From assembly GCA_027024225.1 (NCBI GenBank), contig JALVSR010000073.1, positions 1-36,364 on the forward strand: DNA of 36,364 nt, written 5' to 3'. This document shows positions 7,316 to 16,324 of this stretch, piece after piece. Under the pieces are notes generated by a model. That model made no database searches, was not told where the DNA came from, and saw only the letters and a program-made list of their open reading frames with translations. Numbering within the stretch: the stretch's first letter is position 1; each line of letters opens with the position of its first letter. The DNA is from Hyphomicrobiales bacterium (GTDB taxonomy: Bacteria > Pseudomonadota > Alphaproteobacteria > Rhizobiales > Aestuariivirgaceae). Made by a program: the position numbers and the translations under genes.

Positions 7316-9244
7316 TCAGTTGCCGGAAATGACGGTGAAGGCGGGCGGACGTTGACGGCCCAGCGCCTCCAGCGTATTGGCCACGATATCGCGCGCGGTC
7401 AGGCCCGCGTCCTCGTATTGCTCGGCCTGCGAGGCATGGGGCAGGAACTTGTCGGGCAGCGTCATGGTGCGCACCTTCAGCCCCCGTTGCAGGGCTTCCG
7501 TGTGGTTGGCGAGATGCGCCAGCACATGCGCGCCAAAGCCGCCCTGCGCGCCTTCCTCGATGGTAATTAACACCGCGTGCTCGTTGCCTAAGCGCTCGAT
7601 GAGCTCCACGTCCAGCGGCTTGGCGAAGCGGGCATCGGCCACGGTGACGGAAATGCCCATGCCCTCCAGCTCCCGCGCCGCGCGCAGGGCTTCCGCAAGC
7701 CGCGCGCCCAGCGAGAGGATGGCCACGTCCGTGCCCTCTTGCAGCACCCGGCCCTTGCCGATCTCCAGTATCTCGCCGCGCTCGGGCACCTCCACGCCCA
7801 TGCCCGGCCCGCGCGGGTAGCGAAAGGCGATGGGCCCTTCATCAAAGGCCGCCGCCGTGGCCACCATGTGCACCAGTTCCGCCTCGTCGGCCGCCGCCAT
7901 GATGACCATGTTGGGCACACAGATGAGCGAGGCGACATCGAAACTGCCCGCATGCGTCGGCCCGTCGTTGCCCACCAATCCTGCGCGATCGATGGCGAAG
8001 CGCACCGGCAGCTTCTGCAGCGCCACGTCGTGAATCACCTGGTCGTAGGCCCGTTGCAAAAATGTGGAATAAATGCAGGGAAAGGGTTTCATCCCCTCCG
8101 CCGCCAGCCCGGCCGCGAAGGTAACCGCGTGCTGCTCGGCGATGCCGACGTCGAACATGCGCTCGGGGAAGCGCTCGGCGAACTTGTCCAGCCCCGTGCC
8201 CGACGGCATGGCGGCGGTGATGGCCACGATGCGCTCGTCCCGCTCGGCCTCGGCGATCAGCGCGCGGGAGAACACCTCCGTATAGGTGGGCACGTTGCGC
8301 GGCGGCTTCTTCTGCTCGCCGCTATGCGGATCGAAGGGGGCGACGGCATGGTATTTCTCCGGATCGTCCTTCGGGAACGGGTGCCCCCTGCCCTTCTCGG
8401 TCAGCACGTGCACCAGCACCGGCCCCACGTCCGGCGCGTCGCGCACGTTTTCCAGTACCGGCACCAGCACGTCGAGATCATGCCCGTCCACCGGGCCGAC
8501 GTAGTAGAACCCCATTTCCTCGAACAGCGTGCCGCCCATGACCATGCCGCGGGCGTATTCGTCGGCCTTGGCCGCGGCCTCGCGCAGCAGGCGCGGGAAA
8601 CGGCTGGTGATCTGCTTGGCCATCTCGCGCAAGCTCAGGAACGGACGCGAGGATACCAGCCAGGAAAGATAGTTCGTCAGCGCCCCCACCGCGGGCGCGA
8701 TGGACATGCCGTTGTCGTTGAGCACCACGATGAGGCGCGTATCCGTGGCGCCGGCGTGGTTCATGGCCTCGTAGGCCATGCCGCCGCTCATGGAGCCATC
8801 GCCGATGACGGCGATCACGTTGTTCCTTTTTCCCGCCAGGTCGCGCGCCTTGGCCATGCCCAGCGCGGCGGAAATGGAAGTGGAGGAATGCCCCGCGCCA
8901 AAGGGGTCGTATGCGCTCTCTTCGCGGTTGGTGAAGCCCGCAAGCCCGCCCTTTTTGCGGATGGTGCGCAGCCCTTCGCGCCGGCCGGTGAGCACCTTGT
9001 GCGGATAGGCCTGGTGTGAAACGTCCCAGATAAGCCTGTCATCGGGCGTGTTGAACACGTAGTGCAGCGCTATCGTGAGCTCCACCACGCCCATGCCGGC
9101 GCCGAAATGCCCACCCGTTTCGGCCGCTGCGGCAATGAGCTCTGCCCGCAGCTCCCTTGCCAGCTGCGGCAGGTCTTCACGCGCCAGCCGGCGCAGGTCT
9201 TCCGGCGTGCGCACCTGATCAAGCAATGGCGTGCTGCTGCTCAT
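7316..9244 (-). CDS. dxs: 1-deoxy-D-xylulose-5-phosphate synthase
   Basis: 642 residues. It joins pyruvate and glyceraldehyde 3-phosphate using thiamine diphosphate, the first step of the MEP isoprenoid pathway and also a source for thiamine and pyridoxal. Visible motifs: [14 protein letters not shown] near residue 40, [11 protein letters not shown], the cofactor-binding [15 protein letters not shown] ... VVLNDN near 155-185, PVDGHD, and the pyrimidine-domain stretch [17 protein letters not shown]. The start at 9244 gives [11 protein letters not shown], matching alphaproteobacterial homologues; an in-frame ATG at 9340 would add 32 residues unlike the family. It is the last gene of a minus-strand run (rsh, DUF2062, acpS, dxs), 121 bp after acpS, and converges on the sodium channel gene. 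Confidence 0.97.
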   Translation of the reverse strand: MSSSTPLLDQVRTPEDLRRLAREDLPQLARELRAELIAAAAETGGHFGAGMGVVELTIALHYVFNTPDDRLIWDVSHQAYPHKVLTGRREGLRTIRKKGGLAGFTNREESAYDPFGAGHSSTSISAALGMAKARDLAGKRNNVIAVIGDGSMSGGMAYEAMNHAGATDTRLIVVLNDNGMSIAPAVGALTNYLSWLVSSRPFLSLREMAKQITSRFPRLLREAAAKADEYARGMVMGGTLFEEMGFYYVGPVDGHDLDVLVPVLENVRDAPDVGPVLVHVLTEKGRGHPFPKDDPEKYHAVAPFDPHSGEQKKPPRNVPTYTEVFSRALIAEAERDERIVAITAAMPSGTGLDKFAERFPERMFDVGIAEQHAVTFAAGLAAEGMKPFPCIYSTFLQRAYDQVIHDVALQKLPVRFAIDRAGLVGNDGPTHAGSFDVASLICVPNMVIMAAADEAELVHMVATAAAFDEGPIAFRYPRGPGMGVEVPERGEILEIGKGRVLQEGTDVAILSLGARLAEALRAARELEGMGISVTVADARFAKPLDVELIERLGNEHAVLITIEEGAQGGFGAHVLAHLANHTEALQRGLKVRTMTLPDKFLPHASQAEQYEDAGLTARDIVANTLEALGRQRPPAFTVISGN

Positions 9245-9365
9245 CGGAGTATCACCGGCCTCGCCAAAATCGCAGTCGAAAGCTCCGTGCCTTTCAGCAT
9301 ACTCTTTCGGCACATGCAAACAAGCCACAGCCAAAACCACATGTGAAAATTCGCCGCATCATGTC

Positions 9366-9776
9366 TCACGAGGCCGCGGACACAGCCTCGATGATGACCA
9401 CGGCCAGCGCGTACCGCCGCTCGTCGGATAACGTCAGGTGCAGCCGCGCTTCGTGCCCGTTGGGCAACAGCGCCTCCAGCCTGCGCAAGGCCCCGCCATG
9501 CAGGCGCAGCAGTGGCGCGCCCCATTCATCGTTCACCACCTCTATCTCGTGCCACTGCACCCCGGCGGCGAAGCCACAGCCCAGCGCCTTGGCCGCAGCC
9601 TCCTTGGCGGCGAAACGCTTGGCCAGCGTGGCCACCCGCGCGCCCTGCCCGCGCTGCTCGGCCAGCGCGCGCTCCGCTTCCGAGAAGATGCGGCGCAAGA
9701 ATCGTTCGCCATGGCGCTCGAGCAATTGCCCGATGCGGCCGATCTCCACGATGTCGCTGCCCACCCCGATGATCAT
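9366..9776 (-). CDS. acpS: Holo-ACP synthase
   Basis: 136 residues. It moves 4'-phosphopantetheine from CoA to the serine of acyl carrier protein, and so activates the ACP encoded by acpP at 20152-20391. It shows the two AcpS signatures: GVGSDIVEIGRI at the N-terminus (Mg-binding Asp) and RFAAKEAAAKALG in the middle (Glu/Lys). The start at 9776 (MIIGVGSDIVE) fits the family; the open frame continues upstream to 9938 but that part is unlike AcpS. It begins 37 bp after the DUF2062 gene and is probably co-transcribed with it. Confidence 0.95.
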   Translation of the reverse strand: MIIGVGSDIVEIGRIGQLLERHGERFLRRIFSEAERALAEQRGQGARVATLAKRFAAKEAAAKALGCGFAAGVQWHEIEVVNDEWGAPLLRLHGGALRRLEALLPNGHEARLHLTLSDERRYALAVVIIEAVSAAS

Positions 9777-9813
9777 GAACCAGCCGAGAAAGAAAGGCTC
9801 AAGGCCGGCCGGC

Positions 9814-10410
9814 TCATTCCGCCGCCTGCCCCTGCAACTGCCGCCGCCGCAGCTCCAGCCGCTCGCGCCGGCGCTCCTGGTAGCGCGCCACGGCCTTGTA
9901 GACGAGAAAATAGATAACGATGCCGAACGCCCCGCCAATGGGCAATGAGCCCACCAGCATGGGCAGCAGAATGGGCCCCAGCGCTTCCCAGAACATGTGG
10001 AAGAATTCGGCCGGCTGCGTGAACAGCATCATCCAGAAGCCCTGCGGCAGGTCGATGGTGATTTCGCTTTTCAGGTCATAGCCCAGGATCAGGCCCCCCA
10101 GGTTGTAGGTGGCCCACCAGATGAACGGAAAGGTCAGCGGGTTGCCCACCGCCGTGCCAAGTGCGGAGGCCAGGATGGACCCGCGCAGCACCCAGGCCAG
10201 GATGCCCGCCAGGATGAAATGAAACCCGATGAACGGCGTGAACGAAACGAAGGCCCCCGCGGCAAACCCGGCGGCGATGGCATATGGCGTGGCGGCGATG
10301 CGCTTGGTGCGGTGCCAGATATAGGTCCACGCCCGGCGCAAGCCCCCCGGTGGAAACAGAAACAGGCGGATGCGCTGCAATATTCCCGGTTTTTCACGCC
10401 GTGCGAACAT
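9814..10410 (-). CDS. DUF2062 membrane protein
   Basis: 198 residues. DUF2062 is recognisable from TPYAIAAGFAAGAFVSFTPFIGFHF (about 41-65) and the GTAVGNPLTFPFIWWATYNLG stretch. There are two hydrophobic segments in the first half and one near the C-terminus (about 146-172), then a very basic tail (YQERRRERLELRRRQ). Function is not established; it is an inner-membrane protein commonly found near pdxJ/acpS or lipid genes in alphaproteobacteria. It lies between rsh and acpS on the same strand. Confidence 0.85.
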   Translation of the reverse strand: MFARREKPGILQRIRLFLFPPGGLRRAWTYIWHRTKRIAATPYAIAAGFAAGAFVSFTPFIGFHFILAGILAWVLRGSILASALGTAVGNPLTFPFIWWATYNLGGLILGYDLKSEITIDLPQGFWMMLFTQPAEFFHMFWEALGPILLPMLVGSLPIGGAFGIVIYFLVYKAVARYQERRRERLELRRRQLQGQAAE

Positions 10411-10548
10411 GGAAAATTCTTACACCATCACCTGGAAATTCGTGGTTAACGCCCCTGCGCCTTTCCGGCACAGATGCCACATCCGGTTTCATGAATCCAG
10501 CCGAATATGACCGGCGCAGGGCACATGGCAGCACGCAAGATGGAAAAA

Positions 10549-12846
10549 TCAGCCCAGCGTGCGCTCGGCCTCCACCACCACGTCCGCCGCCTTCAGGGCG
10601 AACAGGATCTCGTTCAGATGCTCTACGTTCCGCACCTCCACCACGATGTCGAAATCGTAGAAGTCAGCCGCCCGGTGCGTCATGACGAGATTCTCGATGT
10701 TGGCCGCGTGCTCGCCGATGATTCCCGCCACTTTCGCCAGCGCCCCCACCTCATTGTGCACCGTCACGCGAATGCGCGCCGGGAAAAGCTGCCCCGCCAG
10801 CACCTCCCTTTTCCAGTCCAGGTCCACCCAGCGATGGTCGCTGGCGTCCTCGTAGCGCTCCAGCACGCGCGAAAAGCTGGGATGCACCTTGATCACGCCA
10901 CCCTCGACGATGCCGATGATACGCTCGCCCGGCACCGCGCCCGTTTCCATGGAAATCTCGATGGGCAGATGGCGCTTGATCTTCCTGTCCTTGATGATGA
11001 TGGCCTCGCGGTTTATCAGCCGCCCATCCGATTCGGTGGCGCGCAGGCCGGGCAGCTCCGTGGCCTCGTGCACCTCGTCTTCGCTAAGCCCCAGCGCGCG
11101 CAACACTTCCGCCACCTGCAACTCGCCCCGGCCCAGCGCCTCCAGCCCGTCCTCCACCTGGGGAATGCCCAGCTTCGGAAAGGCCTTCGCCACCAGCGTG
11201 CGGGAATATTTCCGTCCCAGCTTGGCCAGCCAATGCTCCAGCATTTCCTCGCCCAGGCCGATGTATTCCTCGCGCCGGGCCTGGCGCGTGGCGCGGCGGA
11301 TGGCGGCGCGGGCCTTGGCCGTCACCGCCACCTTTTCCCACGCCGCCGGCGGCACGGTCTGCGCCTTGGAGGTGATGATCTCCACCTCGTCACCGTTGTT
11401 CAGCCGCGTCATCAGCGAGGCATGACGCTTGTTGATGCGGCAGCCCACCGCCGAGTTGCCCACGTCCGTGTGCACGGCGTAGGCGAAGTCAATGGCCGTC
11501 GCCCCGCGCGGCAGCACGATGAGATCGCCCTTCGGCGTGAAGCAGAACACCTGGTCGGTGAACAGCTCCAGACGGGTGTGCTCCAGGATTTCCGTCGGCG
11601 TGCGGCCGGATTCGAGATCTTCCACCACCGCGCGAAGCCAGTTGAAGGTTTCCTGCACCTCGCGCGGCGGCACGTAACCGGCCTCGCTTTCCTCCTGCGA
11701 AGCCGCCTCCTTGTACAGCCCGTGCGCCGCCACGCCGCGCTCGGCCACCTCGTGCATGTCCCACGTGCGGATTTGCAGCTCCATGGCCTCGCCGGTGGGC
11801 CCGCGCACCGTGGTGTGGATGGACTGGTACCCGTTGCGCTTCGGCACCGAGATATAGTCCTTGAACCGCCCCGGCACGATCTTCCAGCGCTGGTGCACCG
11901 CCCCCAGCGCCCGGTAGCAGTCGTCCACCTCGTCCACGATGATGCGAAATGCCAGGATGTCGGTGACCTGCGCCAGCGCCAGGCGCTTCTGGTTCATCTT
12001 GCGCCAGATGGAATAGGGCCGCTTCTCGCGCCCGGTCACCTCCGCCTCGATGCCATGTTCGGCCAGCGCGCGCTCGATTTCCCGGCGGATGACCTCCACC
12101 ACGTCGGCCTGCTGCTTGCGGATTTCGCGCAGGCGTTCCTGGATTTGCAGGTAGGCGTCCGGGTCCAGCTCGGCGAAGGCGAGGTCTTCCAGCTCTTCCC
12201 GGATGGCATGCAGGCCCATGCGCGCCGCCAGCGGCGCATAGATGTCCATGGTTTCGCGCGCGATGCGCCGGCGCTTGTGGGGAGGCACATGCATGAGCGT
12301 GCGCATGTTGTGCAGCCGATCAGCCAGCTTGACGATGAGCACGCGCACATCCTTCGTGACCGCGATGAGGAACTTGCGCAGGTTTTCCGCCTGCGCCGCC
12401 TCGCGCGAGATCAGGTCCAGTCGGCGGATTTTCGTCAGCCCCTCCACCAGCCGCGCCACCTGCTCGCCGAAAAGCTCTTCCATCTGCTCCAGCGTGGCGC
12501 CGGTGTCTTCCACCACGTCGTGCAGCAGCGCCGCGGCGATGCTCACATCATCCATGCGCAGCTCCGCCAATATGGCCGCCACCGCCACCGGATGGATGAA
12601 ATACGGCTCGCCGGAGGCGCGCTTCTGCCCCTCGTGCGCTTCTTGGGCAAACGCGTAGGCGCGGCGCAGCAGGTCGGCGTCGCACTCCGGGTTGTAGGCG
12701 CGCACCATGTCAATGAGCGCATCGGCCGAGAGCAGCTCGGAAGGCTGCGGCAAGTGCACGCCCTGCCCTGCCTCGCCCGTGACGAGGGGAGCCGCGTCAT
12801 CGGCCGGAACATGCAGCTCCGCCGTGCTGGTGCGTGTGTCTTCCAT
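10549..12846 (-). CDS. rsh: Bifunctional (p)ppGpp synthetase/hydrolase, RelA/SpoT family
   Basis: 765 residues. It makes and degrades the stringent-response alarmone (p)ppGpp in the cytosol. Domains in order: an HD hydrolase with HD at residues 109-110 in ALLHDVVEDTG, a synthetase domain with GREKRPYSIWRKM, a TGS domain (VFCFTPKGDLIVLPRGATAIDFAYAVH), a helical region, and a C-terminal ACT domain (IRVTVHNEVGALAKVAGIIGEH). Both catalytic halves look intact, so this should be the one housekeeping enzyme usual in alphaproteobacteria. About 45 residues precede the conserved start (ADALIDMVRAYNPECD), slightly more than usual, so a start further in is possible. rpoZ, often its neighbour, is absent. 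Divergent from pdxA. Confidence 0.95.
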   Translation of the reverse strand: MEDTRTSTAELHVPADDAAPLVTGEAGQGVHLPQPSELLSADALIDMVRAYNPECDADLLRRAYAFAQEAHEGQKRASGEPYFIHPVAVAAILAELRMDDVSIAAALLHDVVEDTGATLEQMEELFGEQVARLVEGLTKIRRLDLISREAAQAENLRKFLIAVTKDVRVLIVKLADRLHNMRTLMHVPPHKRRRIARETMDIYAPLAARMGLHAIREELEDLAFAELDPDAYLQIQERLREIRKQQADVVEVIRREIERALAEHGIEAEVTGREKRPYSIWRKMNQKRLALAQVTDILAFRIIVDEVDDCYRALGAVHQRWKIVPGRFKDYISVPKRNGYQSIHTTVRGPTGEAMELQIRTWDMHEVAERGVAAHGLYKEAASQEESEAGYVPPREVQETFNWLRAVVEDLESGRTPTEILEHTRLELFTDQVFCFTPKGDLIVLPRGATAIDFAYAVHTDVGNSAVGCRINKRHASLMTRLNNGDEVEIITSKAQTVPPAAWEKVAVTAKARAAIRRATRQARREEYIGLGEEMLEHWLAKLGRKYSRTLVAKAFPKLGIPQVEDGLEALGRGELQVAEVLRALGLSEDEVHEATELPGLRATESDGRLINREAIIIKDRKIKRHLPIEISMETGAVPGERIIGIVEGGVIKVHPSFSRVLERYEDASDHRWVDLDWKREVLAGQLFPARIRVTVHNEVGALAKVAGIIGEHAANIENLVMTHRAADFYDFDIVVEVRNVEHLNEILFALKAADVVVEAERTLG

Positions 12847-12911
12847 GCGCCTGCCTTCCGTCCTTGCGGAAGCCCCGGTTTGCCATCTTCCACCACACAG
12901 ATTGGCATGGC

Positions 12912-12941
12912 TTGCCTGTAAAACAACTTAACACCTATTGT
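12912..12941 (+). promoter_or_regulatory. Candidate sigma-70 promoter for pdxA-rsmA
   Basis: TTGCCT (12912-12917) and TATTGT (12936-12941), 18 bp apart, lie 37 bp before the pdxA start in the rsh/pdxA divergent region. It is the most AT-rich part of that gap. Only the match to a consensus supports it. Confidence 0.35.
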
Positions 12942-12977
12942 GCTTTCCAAGAAGTGCCCGCACCGGAGCATGACGGA

Positions 12978-14072
12978 ATGAACGATCTGCGACAGACCAC
13001 GCGCAATCATGACCTGCCGCCGCTGGCGCTGAGCATGGGCGAGCCGGGCGGCATTGGCGCGGAGATAGCGCTCATGGCCTGGCGGGCGCTGCATGAATCC
13101 GGCCCGGCCTTCGCACTGATTGGCTCCGTAGAGCTGCTGCGCGCCCGCGCGGCGCGGGCGGGGCTGGCGGACGTGCCGGTGCAGGAGGTGGCGGACACGG
13201 CGGAAGCGGCGGAGGTATTCCCCCGCGCCCTGCCCGTGCTGGAGCCGCCCCAAGCCGCAGACGTGGTGGACACCCCCGGTCAGGCCCTGCCGGAAAACGC
13301 CGCCGCCGTGCTGACGGCTATCCGCGAGGCCGTGCGGCTGACCATCTCCGGCGCGGCGGCGGGCGTGGTCACCCTGCCCATCCAGAAGGAAAGCCTCTAT
13401 CAGGCCGGCTTCGATTTCGAGGGCCACACGGACTACCTGGCCGCGCTGGCGCAGGAGATGCTGGAACTCAAGGAGCGCCCCGTGCCGGTGATGATGCTGA
13501 CCGCGAAGGACCTGCGCGCCGTGCCAGTGACGGTTCACATCGCGCTGAAAGATGTACCCGCAAGACTCTCCACCGATTCGATAATCCGCCAGGGCCGCAT
13601 CCTCGCGCACGATCTTTCCCGCCGCTTCGGTCTGCCCCGGCCACGCATCGCCGTGGCGGGGCTGAACCCGCATGCCGGCGAGGGCGGGCGCATGGGCACG
13701 GAGGAGCGCACCATCATCACGCCCGCCATCGAGGCCCTGCACGCGGAGGGCATCGACGCCTTCGGCCCGCTGCCCGCCGACACGCTGTTTCACGACGAGG
13801 CGCGGGCCACCTACGACGCCGTCCTGTGCATGTATCACGACCAGGCGCTGATACCGGTGAAGACGCTGGATTTTCATGGCGGGGTGAACGTCACCCTCGG
13901 CCTGCCCTTCGTGCGCACATCGCCCGATCATGGCACGGCGCTGGCGCTGGCCGGCAGTGGAAAGGCGCGGCCCGACAGCCTCATCGCGGCGCTGAAACTG
14001 GCGGCGGACATGGCGCGCGCTGACCGACAAGCCAGGGAAACCACGCAACAGGAGGCTCGCGGCAATGGCTGA
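12978..14072 (+). CDS. pdxA: 4-hydroxythreonine-4-phosphate dehydrogenase
   Basis: 364 residues, slightly longer than Escherichia coli PdxA. It oxidises 4-phosphohydroxy-L-threonine with NAD in pyridoxal phosphate synthesis. The family start [14 protein letters not shown] is at about residue 15. The three metal-binding histidines can be seen in [27 protein letters not shown] and [14 protein letters not shown]. The C-terminal [17 protein letters not shown] is also typical. The start at 12978 was chosen because the upstream extension (to 12834) is unlike the family and antisense to rsh. Its last eight bases overlap the start of rsmA; pdxA-rsmA is a common pair in proteobacteria. Confidence 0.96.
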   Translation: MNDLRQTTRNHDLPPLALSMGEPGGIGAEIALMAWRALHESGPAFALIGSVELLRARAARAGLADVPVQEVADTAEAAEVFPRALPVLEPPQAADVVDTPGQALPENAAAVLTAIREAVRLTISGAAAGVVTLPIQKESLYQAGFDFEGHTDYLAALAQEMLELKERPVPVMMLTAKDLRAVPVTVHIALKDVPARLSTDSIIRQGRILAHDLSRRFGLPRPRIAVAGLNPHAGEGGRMGTEERTIITPAIEALHAEGIDAFGPLPADTLFHDEARATYDAVLCMYHDQALIPVKTLDFHGGVNVTLGLPFVRTSPDHGTALALAGSGKARPDSLIAALKLAADMARADRQARETTQQEARGNG

Positions 14073-15216
14073 AACGCCGGACGGCCTGCCCCCATTGCGT
14101 GAAGTCATCGACAGGCTAGGTCTGCGCGCGAAGAAGGCGCTGGGGCAGAACTTCCTGCTGGATCTCAACCTCACCCGCCGCATCGCGCGCGCCGCCGCAC
14201 CGCTGGAAGGGCACATGGTCATCGAGGTCGGCCCCGGCCCGGGCGGGCTGACGCGCGCCCTGCTTCTGGAAGGGGCGGAGAAGGTCATTGCCATCGAGCG
14301 CGACGAGCGCGCCCTGCCGGCTCTGGAGGAAATCGCCGCGCGCTGGCCCGGAAGGCTGGAAGTCATTCACGGCGACGCCCTCAAGATGGACTATCCGGCG
14401 CTGGTGGCGGAGCACGCAGATGGCCTGCCGGTGAAGGTGGTGGCCAACCTGCCCTACAACATCGCCACGCCGCTATTGACAGGCTGGCTGACGGACTGGG
14501 CCGCACCCCGCATCCCGGCATTGGACCAGGCCCGCGCCCCCGCCCAGCCACCTGCCTCCACAATATCGGCTGGTTGGAAGGGGGAGCGGACCGGAACCGA
14601 TCGCGCTTCGGCGCAAGAAAAACCAGCTTCCCCTCCCCACCGCCATGCCCACCATGTTGAGGGCGGTGGGGAGCGGGAGCAGGGAGGGCCGGTCGGACGC
14701 TTGCCAAGGAATCCCGTGGTTGGGCGGGGGAGCGGGCCGGAGCCGACCGCGCCTCAGCGCAATAATGACTGGCCGCCGTGGTGGGAGTCGCTCACGCTGA
14801 TGTTCCAGAAAGAGGTGGCCGAGCGCATCACCGCTCAGCCGAAAACGAAGGCTTATGGCAGGCTGGCGGTGCTCTCACAGTGGCGGGCGCGTCCGCGCAT
14901 CCTGTTCGAGGTGCCGCCGCGCGCCTTCGTGCCGCCGCCGAAGGTCACCTCCGCCGTGGTGCAGATCGTGCCCGCCGAACGTCCGCCCGTTCCGCGCGAT
15001 GTGAAGGCGCTGGAAAAGGTCACGCAGGCCGCCTTCGGCCAGCGGCGCAAGATGCTGCGCCAAGCGCTGAAAACGCTGGTGAAGGACCCTCTGCCCCTGC
15101 TGGAGCGCGCAGGGCTGGAGCCCACCCGCCGGGCGGAAGAGCTGAGCGTGGAGGAGTTCGTGCGACTGGCCGCGGCCTACGAGAACTTCCTGGCCGAAAA
15201 AGCCAACCAGCCCTGA
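14065..15216 (+). CDS. rsmA: 16S rRNA dimethyladenosine transferase RsmA/KsgA with a 91-residue insertion
   Basis: 383 residues; without the insertion it would be 292, the normal size. It dimethylates two adjacent adenines near the 3' end of 16S rRNA during small-subunit assembly. The core is intact: [12 protein letters not shown]-adenosylmethionine motif [16 protein letters not shown], catalytic motif [11 protein letters not shown], then after the insert [29 protein letters not shown] and [12 protein letters not shown]. The insert lies between codons 144 and 235 (14494-14766), in a surface loop by comparison with KsgA. It is rich in Pro, Gly, Arg and Ala, looks disordered, and is made of the repeat DNA described separately. 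No stop or frameshift is present, so the gene is probably functional; this is inference. Confidence 0.93.
   Translation: MAETPDGLPPLREVIDRLGLRAKKALGQNFLLDLNLTRRIARAAAPLEGHMVIEVGPGPGGLTRALLLEGAEKVIAIERDERALPALEEIAARWPGRLEVIHGDALKMDYPALVAEHADGLPVKVVANLPYNIATPLLTGWLTDWAAPRIPALDQARAPAQPPASTISAGWKGERTGTDRASAQEKPASPPHRHAHHVEGGGEREQGGPVGRLPRNPVVGRGSGPEPTAPQRNNDWPPWWESLTLMFQKEVAERITAQPKTKAYGRLAVLSQWRARPRILFEVPPRAFVPPPKVTSAVVQIVPAERPPVPRDVKALEKVTQAAFGQRRKMLRQALKTLVKDPLPLLERAGLEPTRRAEELSVEEFVRLAAAYENFLAEKANQP
14494..14766. repeat. Palindromic repeat element inserted in frame within rsmA
   Basis: A 273-bp insert between two copies of GACTGG (14494-14499 and 14767-14772). Its parts in order: an inverted pair (14529-14552 with 14568-14592), a tail hairpin GCGC-TTCG-GCGC (14603-14614), a second inverted pair (14627-14644 with 14662-14679, about 16 of 18 paired), a right arm (14715-14737, GTGGTTGGGCGGGGGAGCGG and three more bases), and a second tail hairpin GCGC-CTCA-GCGC (14749-14760). 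The 33 bases at 14709-14741 are identical to 23287-23319, which lie between genes. Confidence 0.88.
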
Positions 15217-15234
15217 CCCTTTCTTCAACAGCCT

Positions 15235-15459
15235 TCAGCCGCCGCAGCAGGATTCGCCGCTTTCCTGCACCGGCGGGCACGGCACGTCGCCATAGGAGCA
15301 GAATACGCAGCAATCCCCTTCCTTCGGGCGCAGCAGCGCGCCGCAGTGCGGGCATTCCCAGTACCACTGGCAGGAGTCCGTGGGCATGGTCTCGGTGCTT
15401 TTCCCGCCGCATTCCGGGCAGGTGATGGTGCTTTGCAGGATGATCTCGCCGCTCGCCAT
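15235..15459 (-). CDS. GDCCVxC-domain small Cys-rich protein
   Basis: 74 residues with 11 cysteines. Two CxxC pairs (TCPECGG and ECPHCGA) form a zinc-ribbon-like part, followed by the family signature GDCCVFCSYGDVPCPP and a CC near the C-terminus. Relatives are annotated as GDCCVxC domain (seleno)proteins and are often near mercury or metal resistance genes; the exact role is unknown. Here every position is Cys, so no selenocysteine is needed. The start at 15459 has GGGAG about 8 bp upstream; ATG at 15483 is a possible alternative. It converges on rsmA (18 bp between stops) and follows gmk on the same strand. Confidence 0.82.
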   Translation of the reverse strand: MASGEIILQSTITCPECGGKSTETMPTDSCQWYWECPHCGALLRPKEGDCCVFCSYGDVPCPPVQESGESCCGG

Positions 15460-15522
15460 GAGGCGTACTCCCTTCGCCTCCATCAAACCTCTTTCGCATG
15501 ACCATGTCCACGCACGAACGCG

Positions 15523-16200
15523 TCATTCGCCGCACAGTTCATGCAGCTCCTCGATCAGCCCGCGGGCGAAGGCGCTCAGCCCCTGCCGACGCTCGCGCTT
15601 CAGGTGCTCCGCGCGCAGGATGGCGCGGATGTCCGCCAGCGCCTCTTCCAGCACGTCGTTGACGACCACGTATTGATACTCGGCCCAGTGCGCGATTTCG
15701 CCCGCAGCGCCCGCCATGCGGCGGTTGATGACCTCCTCCGGGTCCTGCGCGCGGCGCTTCAGACGCTCGTAGAGCTCGCGCCCGGAAGGCGGCAGCAGAA
15801 AGATGGTGACCACGTCGCAACGCAGCGCCTCCACGATCTGCTGCGCGCCCTGCCAGTCCACGTCGAACAGCACATCCTTGCCGGCCTCGAAGGCGGCCTC
15901 CACCTTCTCCCGCGGCGTGCCGTAGAAGTTGCCAAACACCTCCGCCCATTCCAGCAGGCCGCCGGAATCGCGCATGCGCTCGAATTCCTCGCGGCTGACG
16001 AACCAATAATCCTTGCCGTTCACCTCGCCAGGGCGCGGCGGGCGGGTGGTGACGGAAACGGACATTTCCATCTGCGGCTCGCTTTCAAGCAGCATGCGCG
16101 AGAGCGTCGTCTTGCCCGCGCCGGAGGGCGAGGAGATGATCATCCCCAGCCCGCGCCTTTTCAGGGGAACTCTCTCCTGCCCTTTTTCAGCTTCGCTCAT
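15523..16200 (-). CDS. gmk: Guanylate kinase
   Basis: 225 residues. It phosphorylates GMP to GDP with ATP. The P-loop SSPSGAGKTT is at residues 23-32, followed by the GMP-binding stretch SVSVTTRPPRPGEVNGKDYWFV, then WAEVFGNFYGTP and DVDWQGAQQI. The start at 16200 gives a short polar lead before the P-loop; the frame stays open upstream to 16275, but that part is translated repeat DNA and unlike the family. The gene follows yicC after a 124-bp gap occupied by a palindromic repeat. yicC-gmk is a classic pair. Confidence 0.96.
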   Translation of the reverse strand: MSEAEKGQERVPLKRRGLGMIISSPSGAGKTTLSRMLLESEPQMEMSVSVTTRPPRPGEVNGKDYWFVSREEFERMRDSGGLLEWAEVFGNFYGTPREKVEAAFEAGKDVLFDVDWQGAQQIVEALRCDVVTIFLLPPSGRELYERLKRRAQDPEEVINRRMAGAAGEIAHWAEYQYVVVNDVLEEALADIRAILRAEHLKRERRQGLSAFARGLIEELHELCGE

Positions 16201-16233
16201 GATGACATACCCCCCGCCTGTGAAATGTTCCTT

Positions 16234-16318
16234 GCACGGAAGTGCGTCGTTCCGGCCCGCTCCCCTCCCAACCACCCGATATTGTGGGAACCAGGTGGTT
16301 GGGCGGGGGAGCGGCCCT
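16234..16318. repeat. Palindromic repeat element between yicC and gmk
   Basis: The tail hairpin, reading GCAC-TTCC-GTGC on the minus strand (16234-16245), is followed by a left arm 16252-16276 (CCGGCCCGCTCCCCTCCCAA and five more), a 17-bp loop, and a right arm 16294-16318 (GGTGGTTGGGCGGGGGAGCG and five more). The arms pair over most of their length. This is the simplest copy of the family: one palindrome and one tail hairpin. It lies where the transcript passes from yicC to gmk, so it may affect processing or coupling. Confidence 0.85.
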
Positions 16319-16324
16319 GCTTGC

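Noticed and set aside
9245-9365. A thiamine riboswitch before dxs
   Set aside because: The gap is only 121 bp and the conserved CUGAGA and ACCUGA parts of the THI element are not present.
10507-12921. An 804-residue open frame on the plus strand
   Set aside because: It is antisense to rsh along its whole length and has no family resemblance; long antisense frames are common in GC-rich genes. The same applies to the large frames opposite dxs, fabF, ntrY and the bamB/YfgM region.
14494-14766. A frameshift or assembly error in rsmA
   Set aside because: Both sides stay in one frame, the length is a multiple of three, and the insert consists of sequence found elsewhere in the window, so a true insertion is more likely. 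Raw reads were not available to me.
14494-14766. Identity of the insert with Rickettsia palindromic elements
   Set aside because: Only the behaviour (in-frame palindromic insert) is alike. The sequence is GC-rich and shows no recognisable RPE motif.
15235-15459. Selenocysteine in the GDCCVxC protein
   Set aside because: No in-frame TGA is present and all signature positions are cysteine codons.
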